Assembly (NCBI GenBank): GCA_003248775.1
Contig: QFQX01000035.1
Coordinates: 1-49,588 of the forward strand
Direction of reading: 5' to 3'
Length of the DNA: 49,588 bases
DNA from: Shinella sp.
GTDB taxonomy: Bacteria > Pseudomonadota > Alphaproteobacteria > Rhizobiales > Rhizobiaceae
In this document: one piece after another, positions 33,354 through 43,045 of the stretch
Layout: every line of letters starts with the position of its first letter
How positions within the stretch are numbered: the stretch's first letter is position 1
Made by a program: the position numbers and the translations under genes
Notes under the pieces: model-generated
Database searches by the model: none
Told to the model about the DNA's origin: nothing
Seen by the model: the letters and a program-made list of their open reading frames with translations, nothing else

Positions 33354-33377
33354 ACTTCAAATTGGCGGGGGTAGTGC

Positions 33378-34022
33378 ATGGCGACGGGTGAAGTGAAGGC
33401 GCGGTTCAAGGGTTTGCTGGCGTCTTCAGCCGAAAGGCACTCGCTCGTCGATGATGTGCAGGGCGTTCTCGCCGGCAGCATGCTGGCCGCTTTCGGTGTT
33501 CTGCTGCTGTCGGGTGGGAAATTGCTCTCGGGCGGAACGGCGGGCGTTGCCTTCCTGCTGCACTACCTGACGGAGATCGGCTTCGGCCCCATCTTCTTCG
33601 TCATCAACCTGCCGTTCTATTACTTCGCCTACCGGCAGCTCGGCGCGGCCTTCACCATCAAGACCTTTTCCGCCGTGGCCCTGACGTCGTTCCTGACGGC
33701 GACGCTGCCGCGCTTCATATCGTTTTCCTCGCTCGATCCGCTGATCGCCGGCGTCTTCGGCGGGCTGCTGGTAGGGACGGGCATGCTGGCGCTGTTTCGC
33801 CATCGGGCGAGCCTTGGCGGGTTCGGCATCCTTGCGCTCTACCTGCAGGATCGTTTCGGCTGGCGCGCCGGACTGGTACAGCTCGGCTTCGATGGCCTCG
33901 TGCTGGTATTTTCCTTCTTCGTCGCCACGCCCTTCATCATCTTCTGCTCGGTCATGGGCGCTGTCGTGCTCAATCTGACGCTCGCAATCAATCACCGGAA
34001 AGACCGCTACATCGCGATGTAA
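33378..34022 (+). CDS. YitT family membrane protein, copy 2
   Basis: The 214-residue protein is a paralogue of copy 1. Shared landmarks include VDDVQGVLAGS, LLSGGTAGVAFLLHY, INLPFYYFAYRQLG, FRHRASLGGFGILALY, LQDRFGWRAGLVQLG and NHRKDRYIAM. The pair looks like a local duplication in which copy 2 has diverged mainly in the loop between residues 95 and 115. The ATG at 33378 follows GGGGGTAG. Its stop is 54 bases before the helicase gene. Confidence 0.88.
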   Translation: MATGEVKARFKGLLASSAERHSLVDDVQGVLAGSMLAAFGVLLLSGGKLLSGGTAGVAFLLHYLTEIGFGPIFFVINLPFYYFAYRQLGAAFTIKTFSAVALTSFLTATLPRFISFSSLDPLIAGVFGGLLVGTGMLALFRHRASLGGFGILALYLQDRFGWRAGLVQLGFDGLVLVFSFFVATPFIIFCSVMGAVVLNLTLAINHRKDRYIAM

Positions 34023-34076
34023 AGTCCTGCGAAGTTGCAGCGGGCTTCTTTTTCTGCACCTTTGGGCTACTTTCAG

Positions 34077-36590
34077 ATGGTGTCCTCAAACGATTCCATA
34101 TCCGGTGATCGACTGCCCGCTCCCTTCATCCGCTGGTTCGCGGAAAAGGGCTGGCGGCCGCGTGCCCACCAGCTGGAGCTTCTGCAAAAAGCGCGAGGAG
34201 GGGAGAGCCTCCTGCTGATCGCGCCGACCGGCGCCGGCAAGACGCTCGCCGGCTTCCTGCCATCGCTCACCGAACTTGCCGAACGCGGACGCCTTCCGCC
34301 CGGTGCGCCGTTCACCGGCGTCCACACGCTCTACATCTCGCCGCTGAAGGCGCTTGCTGTCGATATTGAACGCAACCTGATGAAGCCGGTGTCGGAAATG
34401 GCACTGCCGATCACCATCGAGAACCGCACGGGCGATACGCCCCAGGGCAAGCGCCAGCGCCAGAAGCTCAATCCGCCCGATATCCTGCTGACCACGCCCG
34501 AGCAATTGGCACTGCTGCTTTCCCATTCGGATGCCGAGCGCTTTTTCGGGGATCTGCATTATGTGGTTTTCGATGAATTGCACTCGCTGGTAACCTCCAA
34601 GCGCGGTCATCTGTTGTCGCTCGGGCTTGCGCGCCTTCGTCGCCTCGCTCCCGATTTGCGCACCATCGGTCTCTCGGCCACGGTGGCGGAACCCATGGAA
34701 TTGCAGCGCTGGCTGGTCGGGCAGTCCCCGGAGGAGGAGCGCCATGCCGGCCTGATTACGGTCAAGGGCGGTGCGCGACCTGAGATCACCATTCTGAAGA
34801 CCGAGGAACGCGTTCCCTGGTCCGGTCATTCGGCGCGCTATGCGATGCCTGAGCTTTACGAGGTGCTGAAGGAGTTCAGGACGACGCTGATCTTCGTCAA
34901 CACCCGCTCGCAGGCCGAGTTGCTGTTTCAGGAACTTTGGACCATCAACGATGACAATCTGCCGATTGCGCTCCATCACGGTTCCCTCGATGTCGGCCAG
35001 CGCCGCAAGGTCGAGGCCGCCATGGCCGACAATCGGCTCCGGGCCGTCGTCGCCACATCAACCCTCGATCTCGGCATCGACTGGGGCGATGTCGATCTCG
35101 TCGTTCATGTCGGCGCGCCGAAAGGGGCCTCAAGGCTTGCCCAGCGCATCGGTCGCGCCAACCACCGTATGGATGAGCCGAGCCGCGCGATCCTCGTGCC
35201 GGCCAACCGCTTCGAGGTGATGGAATGCCAGGCAGCGCTCGACGCCAATTATGTGGGTGCGCAGGATACGCCGCCCGTAGGTGACGGTTCCCTTGACGTT
35301 CTGGCGCAGCACGTGCTCGGCATGGCCTGCGCGGCGCCGTTCCTTGCCGATGACCTGTATGAGGAGGTAACGAGCGCTTCACCCTATGCGATGCTGCCGC
35401 GAGACACCTTCGACCGCATCGTCGATTTCGTCGCCACCGGTGGTTATGCGCTGAGAACCTATGAACGCTATGCCCGCATCCGCCTGAACAAGGAGGGGCG
35501 CTGGCGGGTTTCAAATCCGCAGGTCGCGCAGCAATACCGACTGAACCTCGGCACCATCGTAGAAATGCCGATGCTCAACATCCGGCTCGTCAAGCGTAAC
35601 CATCTGGGCTCCATTGGCCGGGGAGGCATGTCGCTCGGCAAGGTCGAGGAATATTTTCTGGAACAGCTCAGCCAGGGAGACACCTTCCTATTTTCGGGCA
35701 AGGTGCTTCGCTTCGAAGGTATCCGGGACAATGAATGCCTCGCTTCCAATGCGTTTTCGCAGGACCCGAAGATCCCGGCCTATGCCGGCGGCAAGTTTCC
35801 GCTTTCCACCTATCTAGCCGAACAGGTCCGCGCCATGCTGGATGATCCCGCCCGCCGTGCCGGCCTGCCGGATCAGGTGAGGGACTGGCTGGAGATACAG
35901 CGGGAAAAGTCGATCCTGCCGAAGCGTGGCGAACTGCTGATCGAGACATTTCCTCGCGCCAACCGCTTCTTTCTGGTCGCCTATCCCTTCGAGGGGCGGC
36001 TGGCCCACCAGACGCTCGGCATGTTGCTCACCCGCCGGCTGGAGCGAATGGGCGCCAAACCTCTCGGTTTCGTCGCGACCGATTATTCGCTGGCCATCTG
36101 GGGGCTGGAAGACATGGGCACCATGGTGGCCTCGGGCCGCCTGCGCCTTTCCGACCTGTTCGACGAGGACATGCTGGGCGACGATCTCGAGGCGTGGCTC
36201 GACGAATCGTGGATGTTGAAGCGCACCTTCCGCACCTGCGCCGTCATTGCCGGCCTGATCGAAAAGCGGCATCCCGGCAAGGAAAAGAGCGGCCGGCAGG
36301 TGACGGTATCGGCGGATCTGATCTATGACGTGCTGCGCAGCCACGAACCGGATCATATCCTGCTTGAAGCGACGCGACAGGATGCCGCCGCGGGCCTTCT
36401 CGATATTGCCCGGCTCGGCGATATGCTAAAGAGAATCAAAGGGCACATCACCCACAAGCGGCTGGATCATATCTCGCCGCTCGCCGTGCCGGTGATGCTG
36501 GAGATTGGCCGCGAGCCGGTCGCGGGCGAAGCCCAGGAACATGTGCTTGCCGAAGCCGCGGACGATCTGATCGCCGAGGCCATGGCCTGA
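34077..36590 (+). CDS. Ligase-associated DNA damage response DEXH helicase (Lhr-like)
   Basis: This 837-residue helicase belongs to the Lhr-type superfamily 2 group that travels with an ATP-dependent DNA ligase, a nuclease and the phosphoesterase PdeM in a DNA repair cluster. It has Walker A APTGAGKT (49-56), the DEXH box FDELH, motif III GLSATVAEP, and the C-terminal RecA core with TSTLDLGIDWGDVDLVVHVG and QRIGRANHR. An Lhr-specific winged-helix and wrapping domain follow. The start at 34077 is chosen from family length; no strong ribosome binding site is visible, and a TTG at 34035 would add 14 residues. pdeM follows after 16 bases, but ligase and exonuclease genes are not beside it. Confidence 0.93.
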   Translation: MVSSNDSISGDRLPAPFIRWFAEKGWRPRAHQLELLQKARGGESLLLIAPTGAGKTLAGFLPSLTELAERGRLPPGAPFTGVHTLYISPLKALAVDIERNLMKPVSEMALPITIENRTGDTPQGKRQRQKLNPPDILLTTPEQLALLLSHSDAERFFGDLHYVVFDELHSLVTSKRGHLLSLGLARLRRLAPDLRTIGLSATVAEPMELQRWLVGQSPEEERHAGLITVKGGARPEITILKTEERVPWSGHSARYAMPELYEVLKEFRTTLIFVNTRSQAELLFQELWTINDDNLPIALHHGSLDVGQRRKVEAAMADNRLRAVVATSTLDLGIDWGDVDLVVHVGAPKGASRLAQRIGRANHRMDEPSRAILVPANRFEVMECQAALDANYVGAQDTPPVGDGSLDVLAQHVLGMACAAPFLADDLYEEVTSASPYAMLPRDTFDRIVDFVATGGYALRTYERYARIRLNKEGRWRVSNPQVAQQYRLNLGTIVEMPMLNIRLVKRNHLGSIGRGGMSLGKVEEYFLEQLSQGDTFLFSGKVLRFEGIRDNECLASNAFSQDPKIPAYAGGKFPLSTYLAEQVRAMLDDPARRAGLPDQVRDWLEIQREKSILPKRGELLIETFPRANRFFLVAYPFEGRLAHQTLGMLLTRRLERMGAKPLGFVATDYSLAIWGLEDMGTMVASGRLRLSDLFDEDMLGDDLEAWLDESWMLKRTFRTCAVIAGLIEKRHPGKEKSGRQVTVSADLIYDVLRSHEPDHILLEATRQDAAAGLLDIARLGDMLKRIKGHITHKRLDHISPLAVPVMLEIGREPVAGEAQEHVLAEAADDLIAEAMA

Positions 36591-36606
36591 AGGAAAAGAA
36601 CACCGC

Positions 36607-37332
36607 ATGAACCGCCTGGCGCAACTCAAGGCTCCGGCCATGGACGATCCCGATTGCTCGGCCCGTTTCGTGCTGAACGGTGTTGAGGCGATTGCCGATC
36701 CCTGCGGCGTACTCGTGCTGCCCGAACTTGGCATGCTCGTAGTGTCGGACCTGCATCTCGAGAAGGGAGCCGCCTTCGCTCGCCGTGGCCAGTTGCTGCC
36801 GCCCTACGACACGCTGGCGACGCTTCGCATTCTTGAAGCCGCAGTCGAACGGCATGCTCCGAAGATCGTCGTCAGCCTCGGCGACAATTTCCACGACGGC
36901 GTCGGTTCCGCCCTGTTGCCGGCCCCGTTCCGCGACAGGATTGTCGCCATGGCGCGGGGGCGGGAATGGATCTGGATCAACGGCAATCACGATCCCGATG
37001 GCACTTCCGGTCTGCCGGGTATATCCGCCGACGAAATCGTCTTTGGCGGCCTGACGTTTCGTCATGAGCCGAGCCTGATTACAGGCAAGGGCGAGATTTC
37101 AGGCCACCTCCATCCCTGCGCGACCGTGCGCCGGAGGGAAAAATCCGTACGCCGTCCCTGTTTCGCAACCGATGGGCAGCGCTTGCTGATGCCGGCTTTC
37201 GGGGTCATGACAGGCGGGCTCGACCTTCGCCATCGTGCCTTTACCGGCCTGTTCGACCGCGCGGAACTCGTTGCTCATCTGCTGGGTCGGGATCGCATCT
37301 ATTCGGTACGCTTCGCCAACCTGCTGGGATGA
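36607..37332 (+). CDS. pdeM: Ligase-associated DNA damage response endonuclease PdeM
   Basis: A 241-residue calcineurin-like metallophosphoesterase. The metal-binding motifs occur in order: DLH (48-50), GDNFHD (92-97), GNHD (126-129) and GHLH (166-169). PdeM proteins act as phosphoesterase or endonuclease partners of the Lhr-type helicase. It is translated 16 bases after the helicase stop, with AAGGAAAA before its ATG, so they form an operon. The product fits the family length. Confidence 0.92.
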   Translation: MNRLAQLKAPAMDDPDCSARFVLNGVEAIADPCGVLVLPELGMLVVSDLHLEKGAAFARRGQLLPPYDTLATLRILEAAVERHAPKIVVSLGDNFHDGVGSALLPAPFRDRIVAMARGREWIWINGNHDPDGTSGLPGISADEIVFGGLTFRHEPSLITGKGEISGHLHPCATVRRREKSVRRPCFATDGQRLLMPAFGVMTGGLDLRHRAFTGLFDRAELVAHLLGRDRIYSVRFANLLG

Positions 37333-37351
37333 TCGAGATAGGTTCCCGCCG

Positions 37352-38155
37352 TCAGTCCTTGCGGAACATCAGGCTCGCGCCCCAGCCCGTAATCAGCGCC
37401 AGAAGCACGGACAGCATGCCGTAAGCGAGCGGGTTTTCGTGCGCGGCCCGTGAAATCGAATCCTCGATGCCGGTCTTGATGACCCGCAGCGGCAATTCCT
37501 TCTCGCCGATGAATTCGCCGGTCTTGAACAGATAGGCATGTACGATGTGAACGCCGTCAGGAATATTGGCCGGCAGCCGCAGCGTTGCCTTGAACAGGCT
37601 GGAGCTGACGAAGCGGACGCCATTGGTGTCGCGCTGGTAAAGCCCGTGCGACTGCTTGATGCGGCGAAAGGCGTCTCGGAATTCGGTGATGTTGGCGTCG
37701 TAGCTGATATAGCCGGTCGGCGTCAGCGCCAGATGGTCGATTCCGATGCCGTGACCTGTCAGGACCTGGGCCGGCGCGATCTGCTCCACCGGCCGGGTGC
37801 TCGCCAGCGAATAGGAGATCGGCATCCGCTCGAAAGTCATCGAGGTCCGGTTCATCCATATGCCGAAAAGCCGGTCCTTGCGGCGTACCGTGGTTTCCTC
37901 GCGCGGTCCTTCCAGCGTCACCACGACGTCGTACTGACCGATGGCCAGCAGCAACTGGTCGGCATTGGTCAGCGCTCCGAAGATCGTCAGGTCCGCGCCG
38001 CGAAAATCCGAGGTGATGGCGATTTCGCTGGTCGATGTCCCGATGTCGAGGCCTTCCTTACCCATCATGTCGCCGGCAAGCGGGATCTGGGCGAGCACGT
38101 GGGAGGCGGTGAAGAGAGTGGCTGCGATGGAGAGTGTGGCGAGGAGCCTGCGCAT
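37352..38155 (-). CDS. TIGR02186 family membrane-anchored protein
   Basis: The 267-residue protein has a signal peptide (MRRLLATLSIAATLFTASHVLA) and a long beta-rich periplasmic domain. A C-terminal membrane span (about 240-262, MLSVLLALITGWGASLMF) ends the protein. This is the form of the TIGR02186 family, which is found next to TauE/SafE exporters in alphaproteobacteria and has no fixed function. It follows the exporter gene by one base (TGACATG junction), so the two are certainly one operon. It may be a periplasmic accessory of the transporter. Confidence 0.88.
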   Translation of the reverse strand: MRRLLATLSIAATLFTASHVLAQIPLAGDMMGKEGLDIGTSTSEIAITSDFRGADLTIFGALTNADQLLLAIGQYDVVVTLEGPREETTVRRKDRLFGIWMNRTSMTFERMPISYSLASTRPVEQIAPAQVLTGHGIGIDHLALTPTGYISYDANITEFRDAFRRIKQSHGLYQRDTNGVRFVSSSLFKATLRLPANIPDGVHIVHAYLFKTGEFIGEKELPLRVIKTGIEDSISRAAHENPLAYGMLSVLLALITGWGASLMFRKD

Positions 38156-38156
38156 G

Positions 38157-39074
38157 TCAGCCTCCGATCGCGATGGAATAGAGGTCTTCCGGCGTTACCA
38201 CCAGCTCGATCGCGAGTCTCAGGCCCACGGCAAGCACCAGCAGGCCGAGCAGTGCGCGCAGCTGTTCGCCGCGCAGCTTCTGGCCGACGCGAACGCCGTA
38301 TTGCGCGCCGATCACGCCGGCAAGCATCAGGATGAAGGCGAGCACGATATCAACGGAGAAGTTGGTCGCGGCCTGCATCACGGTGGTGAAGGCGGTGGTG
38401 AAGATGATCTGGAACAGCGACGTGCCGACGACCACGTTGGTCGGGATGCGCAGCAGGTAGATCATTGCCGGCACCATGATGAAGCCGCCGCCCACACCCA
38501 TCACGGAGGTCAGGATACCGATGGCAAAGCCGAGGCCGAGTATCGGCAAAACGCTCAGATAGATCTTCGATTTCTTGAAGCGCATCTTGAACGGCAGTCG
38601 GTGCACCCAGTTGTGCTGACCCGGCCGCTTGAGGTTGACCGGTTGGTTCTTCGCGGCCCGCCGCATGGCGTTCAGGCTTTCCATCAGCATGAGCGCGCCG
38701 ACCGTGCCGAGGAACGCCACATAGAGCAGCGAGATGACGAGATCGAGCTGGCCGAGCCGCCTGAGCCAGGAGAAAATGACGACACCGACCGAGGCGCCCG
38801 CCAGACCTCCGATCAGCAACACCGTGCCGAGCTTCACGTCCAGCGTCCCGCGCCGGAAATGCGTGATGGCGCCGGAAACCGAGGAGGCCACCACCTGGTT
38901 TGCGCCGGTCGCGACGGCGACCACCGGAGGGATGTTGTAGAAGATCAGCAGCGGCGTGATCAGGAAGCCGCCACCGACGCCGAACATGCCGGAAAGGAAA
39001 CCGACGGCTGCGCCCATCCCGAGAATGATGAAGATGTTCACCGACAATTCTGCTATCGGCAGGTAGATTGTCAC
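38157..39074 (-). CDS. TauE/SafE family sulfite or organosulfonate exporter
   Basis: The 305-residue inner-membrane protein shows the internal duplication of TauE/SafE permeases, with paired GXGGG-type segments GMFGVGGGFLITPLL (near residue 25) and SVMGVGGGFIMVPAM (near residue 185). The family exports sulfite, sulfoacetate or related anions. I placed the start at the GTG at 39074, seven bases after GAGG, because the upstream reading lacks membrane character. It forms an operon with the TIGR02186 gene. The 206 bases upstream hold a 7-bp inverted repeat TCAAGTC/GACTTGA (39167-39187) of unknown meaning. Confidence 0.9.
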   Translation of the reverse strand: MTIYLPIAELSVNIFIILGMGAAVGFLSGMFGVGGGFLITPLLIFYNIPPVVAVATGANQVVASSVSGAITHFRRGTLDVKLGTVLLIGGLAGASVGVVIFSWLRRLGQLDLVISLLYVAFLGTVGALMLMESLNAMRRAAKNQPVNLKRPGQHNWVHRLPFKMRFKKSKIYLSVLPILGLGFAIGILTSVMGVGGGFIMVPAMIYLLRIPTNVVVGTSLFQIIFTTAFTTVMQAATNFSVDIVLAFILMLAGVIGAQYGVRVGQKLRGEQLRALLGLLVLAVGLRLAIELVVTPEDLYSIAIGG

Positions 39075-39280
39075 GCTCGGGCCTCTGAATGCGTCTGCCC
39101 GCCGGAGCGGGTTGGTACAAAACGGGTTCGGAAATGCGGCCGGTCTCAGGCAAAAGCTAAATGGGCTCAAGTCCTTGTCAGACTTGATCCCTGTCATGTC
39201 TCTTGCGCTCGCAGGCCGGTCGAGTCAATTCGCGCTCAAGCCATACGCCAGCATTTTCCGAATTTTATGACCGTTCGCGA

Positions 39281-42200
39281 CTATTTGTTGCGTTCCAGCA
39301 GCGCATTCACCAGCTTGTCCGTAACCTGACCCGTCGGCTGTTCGCCGATCGATGTCTGGAACGCCTTGATTGCGGCGACCGTCTTGGCGCCCATCACACC
39401 ATCGGGGTTGCCGGCGTCGAAGCCGTTCTTGTTCAGGATCGCCTGAATGTTGCCGATCGCCTTCTTCATGTCGATGCTGGCGGTCTTCAGTCCCTTGCCG
39501 GCCCATTCGTCCGGCGTGTTGGCCGTGTTGGCATCCGGATCGAGCGGCTTCGGCTTCCAGAGATCGACCGCAGCGCGGGCGCGTTCAAGCTGCTCCGGCC
39601 GCATGGCGTTCGCCACTTCGTCGCGCTTCTGGGCGGCGTCCTTGTCGCCATCCTTCGCCGCGATCGCAAACCACTTGTAGGAGGTTTCGAGGTCCTGCTG
39701 CACGCCGTTGCCGCGGGCATAGAGGATGGCGAGGTTGAACTGGCTGTCGGAGACGCCATAGTCGGCGGCCTTTGAGAACCATTCGACCGCCTTGGCATAA
39801 TCCTGGGCACCGTCCGCGCCGGAGGCGAACAGCACGGCGAGATTGTGCATGGCGCTGGCATTGCCGGCATCGGCCGCCTGCTGGTAGAGGCGCTTCGCAG
39901 TCGCGATGTCACGCGGAACGCCGGTTCCCTTTTCATAGAGGTTGGCCAGCCGGTACTGCGCCGGTGCGAAGCCGCGGTCGGCTGCAAGCTGATACCACTT
40001 CGCGGCCTCGGAAAAATCGCTGGTCACGCCACGGCCATCGGTATAGCGAGCGCCGATTTCGAACAGCGCCACCGGATCGCCTTCCTTCGCGGCAATGACG
40101 AGCGACGGCGGAGAGATTGCTTCCGGCACGATGATGGCCGCAGCGGCTGCCGTCTGCACAGGCTGGGTCGCTGCGCTGCCTGCGGGCCCCGCCTGACCGG
40201 CAGGCGGCGCGAAGGTGGCGCTATCCTTCGGGCTGTCCTCGGCGGCGGACTGCAGCGTGGAGAGGGAATCGCTGCCATCGAGCGGTGCCTGTTCGACGCT
40301 TGCGACCGGTGCCGCCTGCGATATGGCGTCCGCGCCTTCTTCCGTCACGGACGGAGCGATGGCGGCAACCTTGGCTTCCGGCTGGCTCTCGACCGGTGCC
40401 ATGCCGCTTTCCTGCGGCTTCGTCGTCTCGATGACGGCCGGCGGCGCCTTCTCTCCACGGATCAGCGTCGTGACGAGCGGCATGGCCATGGCGGCCAGCA
40501 GGATCGCACCGACGGCCATCAGGATCGGACGGCGGTAGCGGGCAAATCCGCTCAGCGCAGAGGTTCCGGACTTTGCGCCGCGCGCACCCTTCTGCGCGAG
40601 ATCCATCTCCTGCGCGGCTGCCTGGGCAGCCCTGCGGGCGGCGGCGATATAGTCGGTGCGGTCACCATCAGCGGCAGCGTTGCCGGCGTCGCCTTTCTGG
40701 CTTGCCTGCGAGGCGCGCACGCGTTCCAGGATCTTGCGCACGTCCGGCGCGCCGGAACCGGGTTCCAGCAACTCGTTTGCCTGTTCGGGCGGCAGCATGT
40801 CGGAGGGATCGATCGATGGTGCCGGATCGATCACCTGCCGGCCGACCGGCGGCTCCTCGGCGGTCTTTTTCTGGCCGGGCAGGAAACGCTTGCCAAGGCC
40901 GGCAAGCAGGCTGGGCTTGCCCGGCTTCTTGCCGGAACGCGTCTCCTCGATGACCGGCAGTGCCGTCATCGTCGTTTCGATTGCCGAGGAGCCGAAAAGG
41001 GGTACGTGCTCGCGATCGTCTTCCTCCTCCTGCATGACGGAAGAAGCGAAGGGAGGGCGGAACGGCTCTTCTTCCTGAACAGCATAGGCCGGGGCCGGTG
41101 CTGTCGTCTGAACGGGCTCGCGGTACGGAGCAGGAGCCGGAGGCTCCTCGAAATGCGCTGTGCGGTCGTCGATCTGGTCGAGCCGGCTTGCGATCTGAAC
41201 GAGGGTATCGTGCAGGGCCTCGAACGTGCGGTGGGTGCGCTCTTCTGAATTCCGGCTGAAATCCTCGAGATTGCGCAGGTGATCGGAGAGGGCAGACAGT
41301 GCAGCGATGTCGGCCGATCCGGCCGCACCTTGCGAAGGCATCCGCTGCGCATAGCTTTCCATCACCGTCTCGGCGGCCTGACGGGCGGCCTCGATGATGT
41401 ATTCGTCGCTCGTTGCCATATAGTCTTCGAGCGCGGAAATGCGATCTGCCACAGCATCGTCGATTCCGCCTGTCGAGGGGCGGGCGATCAGTGCGGAAAG
41501 ATGGGCGATCTGTTCTTCAAGCCCGCGCAGGCTGGCGCTTTCGCCAGCCGGAACGCCGGCATTTTCCTCGATCCGATCGACGACGGCGTTCAGGCGATCC
41601 TCAAGCCCGCGCAGCATGCTGTCATCGATCCGCGCGACCGCAGCCGGCTGCGGCACTTCCAGCCCCTCGATGCGGCGGGCGAGAAGTTCCAGCCTGTCGG
41701 CCAGCCGATCGTTGACAGCGCCGTGGTCCAGCGCGTCGATCTTGCGGGAGATGTCAGCGAGATAGCCCGTGAGTTCGGGTTGTGGCACCGGGGCCTGTGT
41801 GTTGCGTTCCAGCACATGCGAAAGCATGTCCAGCCGCTCTTCGAGGCGGCTTGCAGAGCGTTCCTCGGACAGAAGCTCGATGCGGTCGGTCAGTTGTTCG
41901 ATACGGCGGGCAAGATCGGAATTCGGCCGGTCCTCGCTGACCCGTCTGTCGGCAAAGGCCTCGATCTGGTGGGCAAGCCCTGCAATACGGTCTTCGAGAC
42001 GCTGGAAAAGGCTGTTGTCAGCGCCGCTGGAATTGCGCGCGCCGGCTACGATGGCGCGGCTGATCTCGTCCAGCCGCATGTCGATGCCGGCGAACTGCTC
42101 GCTCATCATCCGTTCGCTCGGGTCGATATGCGAACCGATCTGCTCGAGCGCAGTTGCGACCTTCATCAGCTTTTCTTCAAGCGCCTGAATGGAGCGATTG

Positions 42201-43021
42201 TCGCCGACGCGGCCGAGATAGCTCTTGATGTCGTCGAGGCGGTCGGCCAGGCGCACCAGTTCCTCGCGCATCGCAGCCGGATCGACGTCGCCGATCTTTT
42301 CCTCGATATGGCTCCAGCGATTGTCCATGCGGCGCACGGAATCCTCGCGGGCAAGCCCATCCATCAGGGAGCGAAGCTCTTCGAACTCCTCGCGCAATCC
42401 ATCGGCGCCTGGGGCGCGGGCAACGCCGAGATGCTGGATGCTTTCCGCCAGCCGGGCAATGTCGTTGCGCAGCGTTTCGGAGGGGCGCTGTTCCTCGGCG
42501 AGCGAGCGGATATTGCGCATCTCGGCGCGCAGTGTGCTGACTTCGCGCGACAGGCTCTCGGAAATGTCCTGCTTCAGTTCCTGCCGCAGCCCGAGCAGGG
42601 CCTGCGTGATCTCGCGGGTCATGATATCCGGAGCCGGAGCCGTCGAAGCCGCGCCATGGGAGAGCGGCGGGTTCTGACGAAGCGGGGCCTGCCGCGGGCG
42701 TTCTTCCTGCGGTTCATAGGAGCGGCCATAGCCGGACGACCGCTCAACCGGACGGTGGCGGCTGTCTTCAAGCGCACGCTGCCGCTGGCGGATTTCGCTG
42801 AGAGGGTCCATCGGGGTTTCGCGCGCCGGCCGTTGGTAGCGTTCCTCGATGCGGTCGCGGTATGTTTCTCGCGGCGGCAGATCCTCGGCGGCACGACCGC
42901 GCGGCGAGGTGGTGCCCATCAGTCCCTCGATCCTTGCTTCCAGTCCCTCGATGGTGCGGCTCAGCGCATCGAGGGACGAAGATCCGCCGGGACGGGAAGA
43001 GGGGGATCGCGATCCGTTCAT
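39281..43021 (-). CDS. podJ: Polar organelle development protein PodJ
   Basis: PodJ is a cell-pole scaffold of Alphaproteobacteria that localises polarity and division proteins. The 1246-residue product has a long coiled-coil, charged cytoplasmic part (about 1-650) with many leucine- and glutamate-rich repeats, then a linker and a single membrane span at about 829-852. Three to four Sel1 (TPR-like) repeats follow (about 970-1150), and a peptidoglycan-binding domain (about 1180-1246) ends with QTSIGEQPTGQVTDKLVN. This order (coiled coil, span, Sel1, PG-binding) is that of rhizobial PodJ. The start at 43021 matches the conserved MNGSR opening; a GTG at 43045 would add eight residues. It is divergent from the beta-oxidation operon, 378 bases away. 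Confidence 0.9.
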   Translation of the reverse strand: MNGSRSPSSRPGGSSSLDALSRTIEGLEARIEGLMGTTSPRGRAAEDLPPRETYRDRIEERYQRPARETPMDPLSEIRQRQRALEDSRHRPVERSSGYGRSYEPQEERPRQAPLRQNPPLSHGAASTAPAPDIMTREITQALLGLRQELKQDISESLSREVSTLRAEMRNIRSLAEEQRPSETLRNDIARLAESIQHLGVARAPGADGLREEFEELRSLMDGLAREDSVRRMDNRWSHIEEKIGDVDPAAMREELVRLADRLDDIKSYLGRVGDNRSIQALEEKLMKVATALEQIGSHIDPSERMMSEQFAGIDMRLDEISRAIVAGARNSSGADNSLFQRLEDRIAGLAHQIEAFADRRVSEDRPNSDLARRIEQLTDRIELLSEERSASRLEERLDMLSHVLERNTQAPVPQPELTGYLADISRKIDALDHGAVNDRLADRLELLARRIEGLEVPQPAAVARIDDSMLRGLEDRLNAVVDRIEENAGVPAGESASLRGLEEQIAHLSALIARPSTGGIDDAVADRISALEDYMATSDEYIIEAARQAAETVMESYAQRMPSQGAAGSADIAALSALSDHLRNLEDFSRNSEERTHRTFEALHDTLVQIASRLDQIDDRTAHFEEPPAPAPYREPVQTTAPAPAYAVQEEEPFRPPFASSVMQEEEDDREHVPLFGSSAIETTMTALPVIEETRSGKKPGKPSLLAGLGKRFLPGQKKTAEEPPVGRQVIDPAPSIDPSDMLPPEQANELLEPGSGAPDVRKILERVRASQASQKGDAGNAAADGDRTDYIAAARRAAQAAAQEMDLAQKGARGAKSGTSALSGFARYRRPILMAVGAILLAAMAMPLVTTLIRGEKAPPAVIETTKPQESGMAPVESQPEAKVAAIAPSVTEEGADAISQAAPVASVEQAPLDGSDSLSTLQSAAEDSPKDSATFAPPAGQAGPAGSAATQPVQTAAAAAIIVPEAISPPSLVIAAKEGDPVALFEIGARYTDGRGVTSDFSEAAKWYQLAADRGFAPAQYRLANLYEKGTGVPRDIATAKRLYQQAADAGNASAMHNLAVLFASGADGAQDYAKAVEWFSKAADYGVSDSQFNLAILYARGNGVQQDLETSYKWFAIAAKDGDKDAAQKRDEVANAMRPEQLERARAAVDLWKPKPLDPDANTANTPDEWAGKGLKTASIDMKKAIGNIQAILNKNGFDAGNPDGVMGAKTVAAIKAFQTSIGEQPTGQVTDKLVNALLERNK

Positions 43022-43045
43022 GGTTCTGCTCGCTTCGAAAAGCAC

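Noticed and set aside
39167..39187. Inverted repeat TCAAGTC/GACTTGA upstream of the TauE gene as an operator
   Set aside because: A single 7-bp repeat with no second copy elsewhere in the window is too weak to call.
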